From NCBI GenBank assembly GCA_905199225.1, contig CAJKFS010000059.1, forward strand, positions 1-11,486: DNA of 11,486 nt. The letters are read 5' to 3'. A program made the position numbers and the translations under genes. Under the pieces are notes generated by a model. That model saw only the letters and a list, made by a program, of their open reading frames with translations, was not told where the DNA came from and made no database searches. Numbering within the stretch: position 1 is the first letter of the stretch; every line of letters begins with the position of its first letter. The stretch comes from an uncultured Collinsella sp. (GTDB lineage Bacteria > Actinomycetota > Coriobacteriia > Coriobacteriales > Coriobacteriaceae). Below, piece after piece: positions 5,694 through 11,486 of the stretch.

Positions 5694-6305
5694 ATGAACC
5701 ACGTCAAACATGTTATCCCGATGTCCGATACATCGGTCAGTATTAAGCCGGAGGATATTCAGCCGACGGTGCTGCCGGACGCATTTATTCAGTCCGATAT
5801 GGTGGGTAAACTCAACGCTTTGAGCCTGCCACGCTATGACCAGCTGCCCTATGTAACGCTCTATCGCGATCAGGTTATTGAATATGTTGCACTGTGGATG
5901 GAGCCGCTTTCGATTTGCGTAGAGCAGCCCGTTATCACGCCTTCGATGATCAATAACTACGTGAAGGTCGGCCTCGTTCCTGCTCCGGTTAAAAAACAGT
6001 ATGGCCGTGAGCAGATTGCGCGTCTCATCGCCATTTGTATCTTTAAGCAGGTTCTGCCCATCGCTGCGGTTCAGGCGCTCTTTAATATTCAGCGCTTGAG
6101 TTATGACGCTCCGACGGCTTTCGATTATGTAGTCGATCAACTTGAGGCATCGATTCGCGCGGCGTTTTCCGTCGAGCAGACTCCCGTGCCCGATACCGCA
6201 CATCAGGTTACGCGCGAGTCGCTGCTCGTACGCAGTGCAGTATCGTCCTTCGTTTCGAAGGCGTACCTGATGAGCTATCTCAAGTTTAATGGGTTTAATA
6301 GCTAA
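5694..6305 (+). CDS. DUF1836 domain protein, putative DNA-binding regulator
   Basis: The 203-residue protein matches the DUF1836 pattern: LPRYDQLPYVTLYRDQVIEY (45-64), then ITPSMINNYVKVGLVPAPVK (81-100) and YGREQIARLIAICIFKQVLP (103-122). The middle segment, with a Met-Ile-Asn-Asn-Tyr-Val-Lys helix followed by Pro and a Tyr-x-Arg-x-x-Ile element, resembles the first helices of MerR-type winged helices, so DNA binding is likely, but no target is known. The first 40 residues are not recognisable. Start: GGAGG stands about 8 bases before ATG 5694; Met10 is an alternative without a clear site. It is a single gene between two terminators, convergent with degV. No membrane segment or signal peptide is seen. 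Confidence 0.85.
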   Translation: MNHVKHVIPMSDTSVSIKPEDIQPTVLPDAFIQSDMVGKLNALSLPRYDQLPYVTLYRDQVIEYVALWMEPLSICVEQPVITPSMINNYVKVGLVPAPVKKQYGREQIARLIAICIFKQVLPIAAVQALFNIQRLSYDAPTAFDYVVDQLEASIRAAFSVEQTPVPDTAHQVTRESLLVRSAVSSFVSKAYLMSYLKFNGFNS

Positions 6306-6318
6306 CTGAGGTATAAGA

Positions 6319-6357
6319 CGGGCGGGATAAAGAGCCACTGGCCCCTTATCCCGCCCG
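6319..6357. terminator. Bidirectional terminator-like hairpin between DUF1836 gene and degV
   Basis: CGGGCGGGATAA (6319-6330) and TTATCCCGCCCG (6346-6357) are perfect reverse complements around a 15-base loop. It stands 13 bases after one stop codon and about 20 from the stop of the convergent degV. Neither side has a true U-run, but the stem is very stable. Confidence 0.65.
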
Positions 6358-6377
6358 CGCGTTTGACTAGTTGGACA

Positions 6378-7244
6378 TTATCGGCCCGAAGCTACGCCCA
6401 TGCCGTAACCGATGATGAGGCCGTGCATCTCGGCGTAATAGGAATCTAGCCCGTTACAGGGCTTGATGATAGTCTTGGAGCCGGGCCAGTGCTCGACAAT
6501 GCGATCGGCAAGCGCCTGGGCTCCAGCTTCGTTCTCAACGTGATCGATGATGACCTCGCCGCCCGTGAAACCCTCGGCCTCCATGGTGTCGACAATCTTG
6601 GTGAGCATCTTCTTTTCGCCACGCGTGTGCCCAACGAGTTCAATTTTGCCCGCGTCGCTCGCCGTGCCCAAAATGCGGATATTGAGCTTGTTGGCAATGA
6701 CGCCGGCTGCCTTAGGAATGCGTCCTGCCTTCGCAAGGTTTTCGTAATTACACAGGCTAAAGAGAATCTTGCTGTTTTGCTCGAGACTATCGAAGTAAGC
6801 GCAGGCGTCTTCAAAGGAAACGTCCGGGTTGCTCGCAAGATAGCGGTCGAACAGCAAGAAGATCAGATCCATTTTGCCACCTGCGGCTCGCGAGTTAACC
6901 AAATGAATCTGACGGTTGGGCTCTTCGGCAAGCACCATGTCACGCGCGGTGGCCGCGGCATTGTAGCTACCCGAGACGCCCTCGGAGATGGGCATGCAAA
7001 TCGTCTTGTCAGCGAGCTTAAAGAGCTCAACCCACTCCCCTACGCTTGGGCAGGCGCTCGATGATGCGCCGGCTTCCGATTGAATGGCAACATTAAGCTC
7101 GTGAACATCGAGCGAGAGGTCGTCAACGAATTCACGCTCCCCCACTCGGATCTTAAGGGGTGCAAATGCAAAGGTGGTATGAGGTGCGGTTGGTTGCCAA
7201 TCGCGAAGATTGCAGCTCGAATCGGAGATGAGTGCCCAGCTCAT
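6378..7244 (-). CDS. DegV family protein (FakB-like fatty-acid-binding protein)
   Basis: DegV proteins bind a fatty acid and, in Firmicutes, present it to the kinase FakA for phosphorylation and entry into phospholipid synthesis. The 288-residue protein has the family order: N-terminal ALISDSSCNL (4-13), the lipid-pocket SSACPSVGEW (62-71), ISEGVSGSYNAA (86-97) and the SRAAGG element (118-123), then the C-terminal helical and glycine-rich part with CNGLDSYYAEMHG. Start: AAAGGA lies 6 bases before ATG 7244. It stands alone after the terminator of the preceding operon, with a perfect TATAAT and palindromes upstream. No fakA gene is in the window, so coupling to a kinase is inferred from the family. 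Confidence 0.9.
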   Translation of the reverse strand: MSWALISDSSCNLRDWQPTAPHTTFAFAPLKIRVGEREFVDDLSLDVHELNVAIQSEAGASSSACPSVGEWVELFKLADKTICMPISEGVSGSYNAAATARDMVLAEEPNRQIHLVNSRAAGGKMDLIFLLFDRYLASNPDVSFEDACAYFDSLEQNSKILFSLCNYENLAKAGRIPKAAGVIANKLNIRILGTASDAGKIELVGHTRGEKKMLTKIVDTMEAEGFTGGEVIIDHVENEAGAQALADRIVEHWPGSKTIIKPCNGLDSYYAEMHGLIIGYGMGVASGR

Positions 7245-7257
7245 TGAGGGTCCTTTC

Positions 7258-7277
7258 TAATTGTTCCCCAACAATTA
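7258..7277. promoter_or_regulatory. Palindrome at the degV transcription start, operator-like
   Basis: TAATTGTT-CCCC-AACAATTA is a perfect 8+8 inverted repeat. It overlaps the degV -10 hexamer and the expected start site at about 7267, the usual place for a repressor site. In RNA it would form a small 5' hairpin just before the ribosome-binding site. Confidence 0.55.
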
Positions 7278-7279
7278 TA
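7274..7279 (-). promoter_or_regulatory. -10 element of the degV promoter
   Basis: On the minus strand this reads TATAAT, a perfect -10 hexamer, 29 bases before the degV ATG. The -35 region would be near 7297-7302 but matches poorly (TCCAAA), suggesting an activator-dependent or weak promoter. Confidence 0.6.
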
Positions 7280-7300
7280 GCCATCTTTTTGATTGTTTGG

Positions 7301-7333
7301 ACGGCTATCTAGTTTTGAATACTAGATAGCCGT
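7301..7333. promoter_or_regulatory. 13-bp perfect inverted repeat upstream of degV
   Basis: ACGGCTATCTAGT (7301-7313) and ACTAGATAGCCGT (7321-7333) are exact reverse complements with a 7-base loop. It abuts the -35 region of degV and lies after the nlpC-operon terminator. There is no U-run on either side, so I read it as a protein-binding site or RNA element rather than a terminator. Confidence 0.55.
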
Positions 7334-7368
7334 ACTGATCTTATGGCAAACGGTAGGGGCAAAAAGAA

Positions 7369-7399
7369 TGGGCCTCGTGATTCAAGATCGCGAGGCCCA
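7369..7399 (-). terminator. Intrinsic terminator of the pgsA-to-NlpC/P60 unit
   Basis: Arms 7369-7381 and 7387-7399 pair over 13 bases (one G-U) around a 5-base loop. On the minus strand the stem is followed by ATTCTTTTTG. It lies 23 bases after the stop of the NlpC/P60 gene. Confidence 0.88.
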
Positions 7400-7422
7400 C
7401 GTTCGTTCGCTGTAGTACCAAA

Positions 7423-8544
7423 TTAGTAGCGAACGAAAATGTAATTGTTGTTCATGCCAGCGGCAACGGAGCTGATGATGACGCCCGTCTTGTAGTCGGA
7501 AGCATGGATCATCTGGCCGTTACCAATGTAGATGCCGGTGTGGTAAGAGTTAACCACGACGTCACCAGGCTGGGGATCGGACACGCGGGTCCAGCCCATG
7601 AAGGTACCCGTGGTGCCAAGGCGGCAATAACGGCCGGTGAGGCAATAGCTCACAAAGCCGGAGCAGTCAAAGCTGTTCGGTCCAATACCGCCCCAAGAAT
7701 AAGCATAACCGAGCTTGCTGTAGGCGCGCGAAACAACGGTACCACCGTCAACGGACTGGCTCGGTGCGGAAGGCGTCGGAGCCGGAGCGGGCGTCACGGG
7801 CTGCGGCGTGGGAGCAGGAGCGGGCGCGGGCGCAGGCGTGTTGCCGCCGCCGTTGTTGGTCGTACCGCCACCATTGTTGGTGTTCTCGGTCGTACCGGCG
7901 GTGTCATTGCTCACCGTGGCCTTTTCGGCGGTGCTGGCATTAATGCCAGCCTGCAGCGCAGCGTTGGCCTCGGCCTCGGCAGCAAGCTCGGCCTGCAGCT
8001 GCGAATCCAGGGAGTTCACGACACTCTGGGCCTCAGCCTGCTGGGCGTTGAGCTCGTCGACCTTCTTCTGCGTCGCGGCGACGTTCTTCTCCTGTTCGGT
8101 CTGCTTATCGGTGAGCTGCTGCTTAAGGTCCTTGACCTCCTGAATGGTCTGGGCCTGCTTGTCGGACACCTTACCGTAGTAGAAGAGACGGTTGAGCATG
8201 TCGCCCAGATCGTCGACGCCCGTCAGAACCTGAAGGAGACTCAGACCGCCGGTCTTGTACTCACCGGCAACATAGCTCGAAAGCTTTGCCTGACCTTCGG
8301 CAATCTCTTGCTGCTTTTGCGTGATCTCGCCTGCAGTCTGATCAAGCTCCTGCGTCTGTGCGGAGAGTTCTTCATGAATTTGCTGGGTTTGGGTGCCAAT
8401 CTGCTCGAGTTTAGTTCGAGCAGCGGCAAGGTCGGATGCGGTATCGGCGTAAGCCGGAGCCACGAGGCCCAGGCCCAAAACACAAGCGAGGGTTGCCGTA
8501 GCAGCGCAGCGTGCCATGTTTTTGTGCGTATTTGCTGTGCGCAT
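7423..8544 (-). CDS. Secreted coiled-coil NlpC/P60 peptidoglycan endopeptidase
   Basis: It should cut peptide stems of peptidoglycan outside the membrane. The 373-residue protein has a signal peptide (1-33, basic N-terminus, hydrophobic core, cleavage after AYA), a long coiled-coil (about 34-205) rich in Glu, Gln and Ala, a flexible linker (about 215-264) made of Asn/Gly and then Pro-Ala repeats, and a C-terminal NlpC/P60 domain (about 268-373). Catalytic residues are Cys294 in DCSGF, His335 in SYHTGIYIG and probably His347. The coiled-coil resembles regulators such as the RipA/CwlO N-terminal regions, which keep the enzyme inactive or tie it to FtsEX; that link is inference. Start ATG 8544 has GGAAAGGAAG before it. 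It follows apt by 32 bases and is the last gene before a terminator. Confidence 0.95.
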   Translation of the reverse strand: MRTANTHKNMARCAATATLACVLGLGLVAPAYADTASDLAAARTKLEQIGTQTQQIHEELSAQTQELDQTAGEITQKQQEIAEGQAKLSSYVAGEYKTGGLSLLQVLTGVDDLGDMLNRLFYYGKVSDKQAQTIQEVKDLKQQLTDKQTEQEKNVAATQKKVDELNAQQAEAQSVVNSLDSQLQAELAAEAEANAALQAGINASTAEKATVSNDTAGTTENTNNGGGTTNNGGGNTPAPAPAPAPTPQPVTPAPAPTPSAPSQSVDGGTVVSRAYSKLGYAYSWGGIGPNSFDCSGFVSYCLTGRYCRLGTTGTFMGWTRVSDPQPGDVVVNSYHTGIYIGNGQMIHASDYKTGVIISSVAAGMNNNYIFVRY

Positions 8545-8576
8545 GTAGCTTCCTTTCCGGTATCTAAGGGTAGCGG

Positions 8577-9107
8577 CTAGTCAACCGTTACCAGGCTAAA
8601 GAGCTCAACGTCCTCGTTAGAAGGCGTGAGCTTCTTGCGCGGGTTGAGAAACGCAAGCTCAAGGATACAACCGTAGCCCACAAGCTTTGCGCCCATATCT
8701 CGCACCAGTTTACCTGTTGCCTCGACGGTTCCACCCGTCGCGACCAAGTCGTCCAGAATCAACACGGTATCTTTAGAGCTGATGGCATCGGCGTGGATCT
8801 CGATAGAATCCGTTCCATACTCGAGCTCGTAGCTCTCGCTTACCGTCTTGCGCGGCAGTTTGCCCGGCTTACGTGCGGGAACAAAGCCGGCACCCAGGGC
8901 GACGGCCACGGGCACACCGACCATAAAGCCGCGGGCCTCGGGTCCTACGACCTTGGTAATGCCCATGTCGGCAAAATGCTCGGCCAGGGCATCCACCATG
9001 GCCTTCAGGGCCTCGGGATTTCCAAAGAGCGGCGTGATGTCCTTAAAGACGACTCCGGGCTCGGGATAGTCGGGGATATCGACAATATGAGATTCGAAGT
9101 CGTACAT
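8577..9107 (-). CDS. apt: Adenine phosphoribosyltransferase
   Basis: It salvages adenine with PRPP to form AMP. The 176-residue protein, of typical length, starts with the family segment IVDIPDYPEPGVVFKDITPL (8-27), holds GPEARGFMVGVPVA (55-68), and ends its core with the PRPP-binding motif VLILDDLVATGGT (115-127). An in-frame ATG exists at 9122, but only ATG 9107 has a ribosome-binding site (GAAAGGT, 6 bases upstream), which I take as the start. It is 36 bases after the MerR-type gene and 32 before the NlpC/P60 gene, inside what looks like one transcription unit. Confidence 0.95.
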   Translation of the reverse strand: MYDFESHIVDIPDYPEPGVVFKDITPLFGNPEALKAMVDALAEHFADMGITKVVGPEARGFMVGVPVAVALGAGFVPARKPGKLPRKTVSESYELEYGTDSIEIHADAISSKDTVLILDDLVATGGTVEATGKLVRDMGAKLVGYGCILELAFLNPRKKLTPSNEDVELFSLVTVD

Positions 9108-9143
9108 GGCGTGACCTTTCATGGATTGCCGGGTGAACGGCGG

Positions 9144-10028
9144 TTATTTGCCCGTGTTAGCAGACGAGCTATGCGAGGGGACGACGACCTTGGACGGCTG
9201 CACGAGCGACTCGTCGTGCGCGGCAACCGCGAGGACGCTTGTCGCATCGCTTTTAGCCTTGGTGGATTCGGAACGCGCGATCTCCTCATCAAGGGCATCG
9301 ATGTCAGCGTCCTCGACCACTGCGTTGAGTGACTCAAAGACACGGTTCTTAAGTAGCGCGGTGTGAACACCCTCGGTGAGGTCGTGCAGCTTCTTAAAAG
9401 CGCGCTCGAGCTTGGCGTCGCGCTCGTCATCGGAGGTATCCATGCCGAGCATGCTCACGAGAACCTGCTCAAACATCGAAGACTCGCGATTTGCCGACGA
9501 TACGTACTGACGCAGGTTGCGCGGCTCAATGTGGAAGCGCGACAGCTCCGAGCAGTAACGGATAATCGGGAAATCTCGGCCATCGACGAGCTCACGGTTC
9601 TGCGGGCTCTTGATGATGCGGATTAGATCGTTCTCGGCAAGGGAGCGGATAAACGAGATTTCGACGCCGAGCATGTCGGGAATGGTCTCGATGGGATGCA
9701 GCTTTTGCTTGGTTTCCTTGGGTTCCGTCTTAAGCGGAACATCGGACAGAAGGCCCACCTCGTAAGCCAACGTGGACAGGTCCGTTGCGTTTTCCAAGCG
9801 CTGTTTAATGACGTTGAGCGGCATATAGCGGGTCTTCTGCAGGTGCAGGATGACCTCGAGACGGTCAACGTCTTCCTTGGAGTACTGGCGATACCCTTTA
9901 GGCGTACGATGAGGGGTGATGAGCCCCTCATCTTCTAGAAATCTAATTTTTGAGTTCGATAGATCGGGGTATGCGCCTCGAAGTAGATTGACGACCTGGC
10001 CGATACTCAGATAGTTGCGTTCGGCCAT
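9144..10028 (-). CDS. MerR-type regulator, FtsR / Rv1828-like
   Basis: The 294-residue protein has an N-terminal MerR winged helix (about 5-75) with YLSIGQVVNLL, SKIRFLEDEGLITP and KGYRQYSKEDVDRL. The next stretch, LQKTRYMPLNVIKQRLE (63-79), resembles the mycobacterial Rv1828 and corynebacterial FtsR group, which differ from metal-sensing MerR proteins and lack a cysteine effector site. A second helical, winged-helix-like part (about 110-180) and a Ser/Ala-rich tail follow. FtsR activates ftsZ in Corynebacterium, and its gene sits next to the FHA gene garA; here the FHA gene is 3 bases upstream and its stop overlaps the AGTAGG ribosome-binding site, so the two are tightly coupled. The link to division is inferred from homology and gene order. 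Confidence 0.88.
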   Translation of the reverse strand: MAERNYLSIGQVVNLLRGAYPDLSNSKIRFLEDEGLITPHRTPKGYRQYSKEDVDRLEVILHLQKTRYMPLNVIKQRLENATDLSTLAYEVGLLSDVPLKTEPKETKQKLHPIETIPDMLGVEISFIRSLAENDLIRIIKSPQNRELVDGRDFPIIRYCSELSRFHIEPRNLRQYVSSANRESSMFEQVLVSMLGMDTSDDERDAKLERAFKKLHDLTEGVHTALLKNRVFESLNAVVEDADIDALDEEIARSESTKAKSDATSVLAVAAHDESLVQPSKVVVPSHSSSANTGK

Positions 10029-10031
10029 TAC

Positions 10032-10466
10032 CTACTCACCGGTTTCGATGCGCTCCGGCGTGCTCTCGTGGTAGATGAGCGTGAACGTACCGATCTGAAC
10101 GGAAGAGCCGTCGTGCAGCGGAGCACCGTTGACGATGGCGCCGTCGACCCAGGTGCCGTTGAGCGAGCCCAGATCCTCAATACGGGCGCCCAGGCCCTCC
10201 CGAATAATGCGTGCGTGGCTGCGCGAGACAGTCATGTCGTTGAGGAAGATACCGTTCGCGGGATCACGGCCGATGGTGGTCACGTCGTCCTCGAGCTCAA
10301 AGGCAGCTCCGGTCTGCGGGCCCTTGACGATGGACAGAACCGGAGCGGTGATGCGCACGTTGGCCATAAGGTCGGGAACGGTGACATCGCTCGAAGGAAC
10401 ACGGAAAACGCAGGTAGCGTCCGCAGTCTTATCGTTCTGAGGCATATTATTAACCTTGTTGTCCAT
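10032..10466 (-). CDS. FHA-domain phosphothreonine-binding protein, GarA/OdhI-like
   Basis: The 144-residue protein has an FHA domain (about 42-132) with conserved GR (66-67), SRSH (81-84) and SLNGT (101-105), the residues that bind phosphothreonine and shape the loop. The N-terminal tail has ATCVFR (17-22), which lines up with the TTSVFR segment of GarA, where the Thr is phosphorylated by PknB/PknG and then bound by the protein's own FHA domain. GarA and OdhI control 2-oxoglutarate metabolism; the partner here is unknown. Size and layout match GarA closely. Start: AGGGG stands 6 bases before ATG 10466, and ATG 10445 is possible but would keep the Thr. It lies between the pgsA-like and MerR genes, as garA does near ftsR in mycobacteria. 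Confidence 0.9.
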   Translation of the reverse strand: MDNKVNNMPQNDKTADATCVFRVPSSDVTVPDLMANVRITAPVLSIVKGPQTGAAFELEDDVTTIGRDPANGIFLNDMTVSRSHARIIREGLGARIEDLGSLNGTWVDGAIVNGAPLHDGSSVQIGTFTLIYHESTPERIETGE

Positions 10467-10531
10467 GACAACCCCTATCTAACGCGGCTACGCCGCAAAG
10501 AATGAACCGTACGTAATCATACCCCAACGAC

Positions 10532-11236
10532 TTAGTCTTCGATTTCGGGGTTAAGAAAGTCGATGTCCTCGTCCTCGGGATGCGCGATGGCCTGTTTAAT
10601 GGCCAACCCTCCCTTAATGGAATAGATGACAGCGGTGAGCATGGAGAAGATGACGCCGCCATACACAAAGAAGATGCCGAGGGGCACCGAGCTGCCGTTG
10701 AGGCCCGGGAATGCCGTGAACGTGGCGGGCAGCAGATGCCAGCCGTCCACGACGGGAAAGCCCAACAACATGAGCGAGAAGCCGGTCATGAGCAGTGCTG
10801 TGGCAATCTTTCCGGGAAAGACGACGTCGATGGGGCGACGGTGGTAATGGCGCACGATGAGCGTGCCGATACCTAGATAGATATCGCGACCGATGATGAG
10901 CACGCAGACCCAGATGGGAAGCTCGCCGCGGACCACCAGGCCCAGCACGCCGGTAAACAGCAGCGCGCGGTCGCAGATGGGATCCATAACCTTGCCGAGC
11001 CACGAGACCGTTTTGGTCATGCGGGCAATCTGACCGTCCATCCAGTCGGTGGAAGCCGCGATGGCATAGATGACAATGGCAACGACACGGTTGTTGTCCG
11101 TCACGAACAGGTACAGGAAGACGAGCGTGAGGACCAGGCGCGTAAAGGTGATGAAATTGGAGATCGTAAAGATCTTATTCGACGGGTAATCGGAAGTGCC
11201 GATAAGCTCCTTTTTGATCTTCTTCTTGATGCCCAC
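10532..11236 (-). CDS. CDP-alcohol phosphatidyltransferase (PgsA-type phospholipid synthase)
   Basis: It should join a CDP-diacylglycerol to a polar alcohol such as glycerol 3-phosphate at the inner membrane. The complete family motif is present: Asp64-x2-Asp67-Gly68-x2-Ala71-Arg72-x8-Gly81-x3-Asp85-x3-Asp89, with several transmembrane helices before and after and an acidic tail. The frame opens at ATG 11371, giving 279 residues. I prefer GTG 11236 (234 residues) because GGGGGAG stands 4 bases before it, TATAGT lies about 35 bases upstream, and the extra 45 codons have mixed codon use (AGA, GGA, AGT) unlike the gene. The ATG at 11371 does have GGAGG only 3 bases away, so the longer form is not excluded. 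In mycobacteria pgsA2 lies near garA and ftsR, and the same order is seen here. Which alcohol is used cannot be told. Confidence 0.85.
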   Translation of the reverse strand: MGIKKKIKKELIGTSDYPSNKIFTISNFITFTRLVLTLVFLYLFVTDNNRVVAIVIYAIAASTDWMDGQIARMTKTVSWLGKVMDPICDRALLFTGVLGLVVRGELPIWVCVLIIGRDIYLGIGTLIVRHYHRRPIDVVFPGKIATALLMTGFSLMLLGFPVVDGWHLLPATFTAFPGLNGSSVPLGIFFVYGGVIFSMLTAVIYSIKGGLAIKQAIAHPEDEDIDFLNPEIED

Positions 11237-11486
11237 AGGACTCCCCCGCTGGTTAACGACAAAACTTTCGATACTATACCCGTTCCGACGATGTCTATCC
11301 AGCGCAGCCATAGAGAGTCCAGACATGTGGAGGGTGGTATCGGGCGGGATGTCATTCGATTTTGTGTACATCAGCCTCCAAAAATGACATTTTATGTCTG
11401 ACGTTGAACGAAGCTGGCTGATAACAAGCAGGTGGAATAAACATGGGGGGCCCGGCCCTTGCCGCGCAATCGGCGCGCGGCAAGGG
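11237..11486. other. Non-coding right end with a 12-bp GC-rich hairpin at the edge
   Basis: Apart from the pgsA leader I see no gene here. CCCTTGCCGCGC (11456-11467) pairs perfectly with GCGCGGCAAGGG (11475-11486) around a 7-base loop, preceded by a G/C-rich run. It is terminator-like, but no U-run follows on the minus strand and the plus-strand continuation is outside the window, so its direction is unknown. Confidence 0.45.

Noticed and set aside
5658..6338. A 226-codon minus-strand open frame opposite the DUF1836 gene
   Set aside because: The opposite strand codes for a recognisable DUF1836 protein with a good ribosome-binding site. The antisense product shows no domain or credible start signal.
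7504..8580. A 358-codon plus-strand open frame opposite the NlpC/P60 gene
   Set aside because: It lies antisense to a clear coding gene with signal peptide and catalytic motifs. The frame is open only because of the skewed codons of the coiled-coil and Pro-Ala linker, and its product is low-complexity Leu/Gly/Arg.
10481..10493. Small hairpin GCGGC-TAC-GCCGC between the pgsA-type and FHA genes as a terminator
   Set aside because: Only five pairs and no U-run on the minus strand, so it would not be expected to stop transcription.
11386..11398. GACAT-TTT-ATGTC palindrome near the right end
   Set aside because: Five-base arms are common by chance, and no promoter is clearly associated with it.

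Overview
The window looks like a chromosomal stretch of a Gram-positive actinobacterium of the class Coriobacteriia, most probably Collinsella or a close relative. This rests on three things: moderately high G+C with C/G-rich third positions in the conserved genes, the actinobacterial gene orders lexA | LysM gene | nrdR and pgsA-FHA-MerR, and the general look of the proteins. The genus is inference; no rRNA is present to fix it. I see no phage, insertion sequence, CRISPR array or tRNA.

Left part (1-2725) is an SOS and nucleotide-supply block. lexA (minus strand) overlaps by one base the start of a DUF1624 membrane protein that runs off the left edge. Divergently, a small membrane-anchored LysM protein, in the position of the SOS cell-division inhibitors YneA/DivS/ChiZ, is followed by nrdR and dut. 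The divergent promoter carries three LexA operators at exact 28-bp spacing. A 12-bp perfect inverted repeat encloses the nrdR ribosome-binding site and start codon.

Middle part. The 456-bp gap (2726-3181) between convergent dut and a GT28 glycolipid glycosyltransferase holds two long hairpins with a conserved loop, half of a third copy, and a separate 20-bp terminator-like stem. The glycosyltransferase is divergent from trxB (thioredoxin reductase). A DUF1836 putative regulator follows trxB and faces degV (fatty-acid-binding family) across a bidirectional terminator. The degV promoter region has two perfect palindromes.

Right part (7369-11236) is one probable minus-strand transcription unit. 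In transcription order it holds pgsA-type phosphatidyltransferase, a GarA-like FHA protein, an FtsR-like MerR regulator, apt, and a secreted coiled-coil NlpC/P60 peptidase, ending at a clear intrinsic terminator. Gaps are 65, 3, 36 and 32 bases.

Taken together, the genes link DNA-damage response and dNTP supply (LexA, LysM protein, NrdR, Dut), lipid metabolism (GT28, DegV, PgsA) and envelope or division control (LysM protein, MerR/FHA pair, NlpC/P60). The least explained parts are the hairpin repeat family, the hairpin over the nrdR start, and the palindromes at degV.
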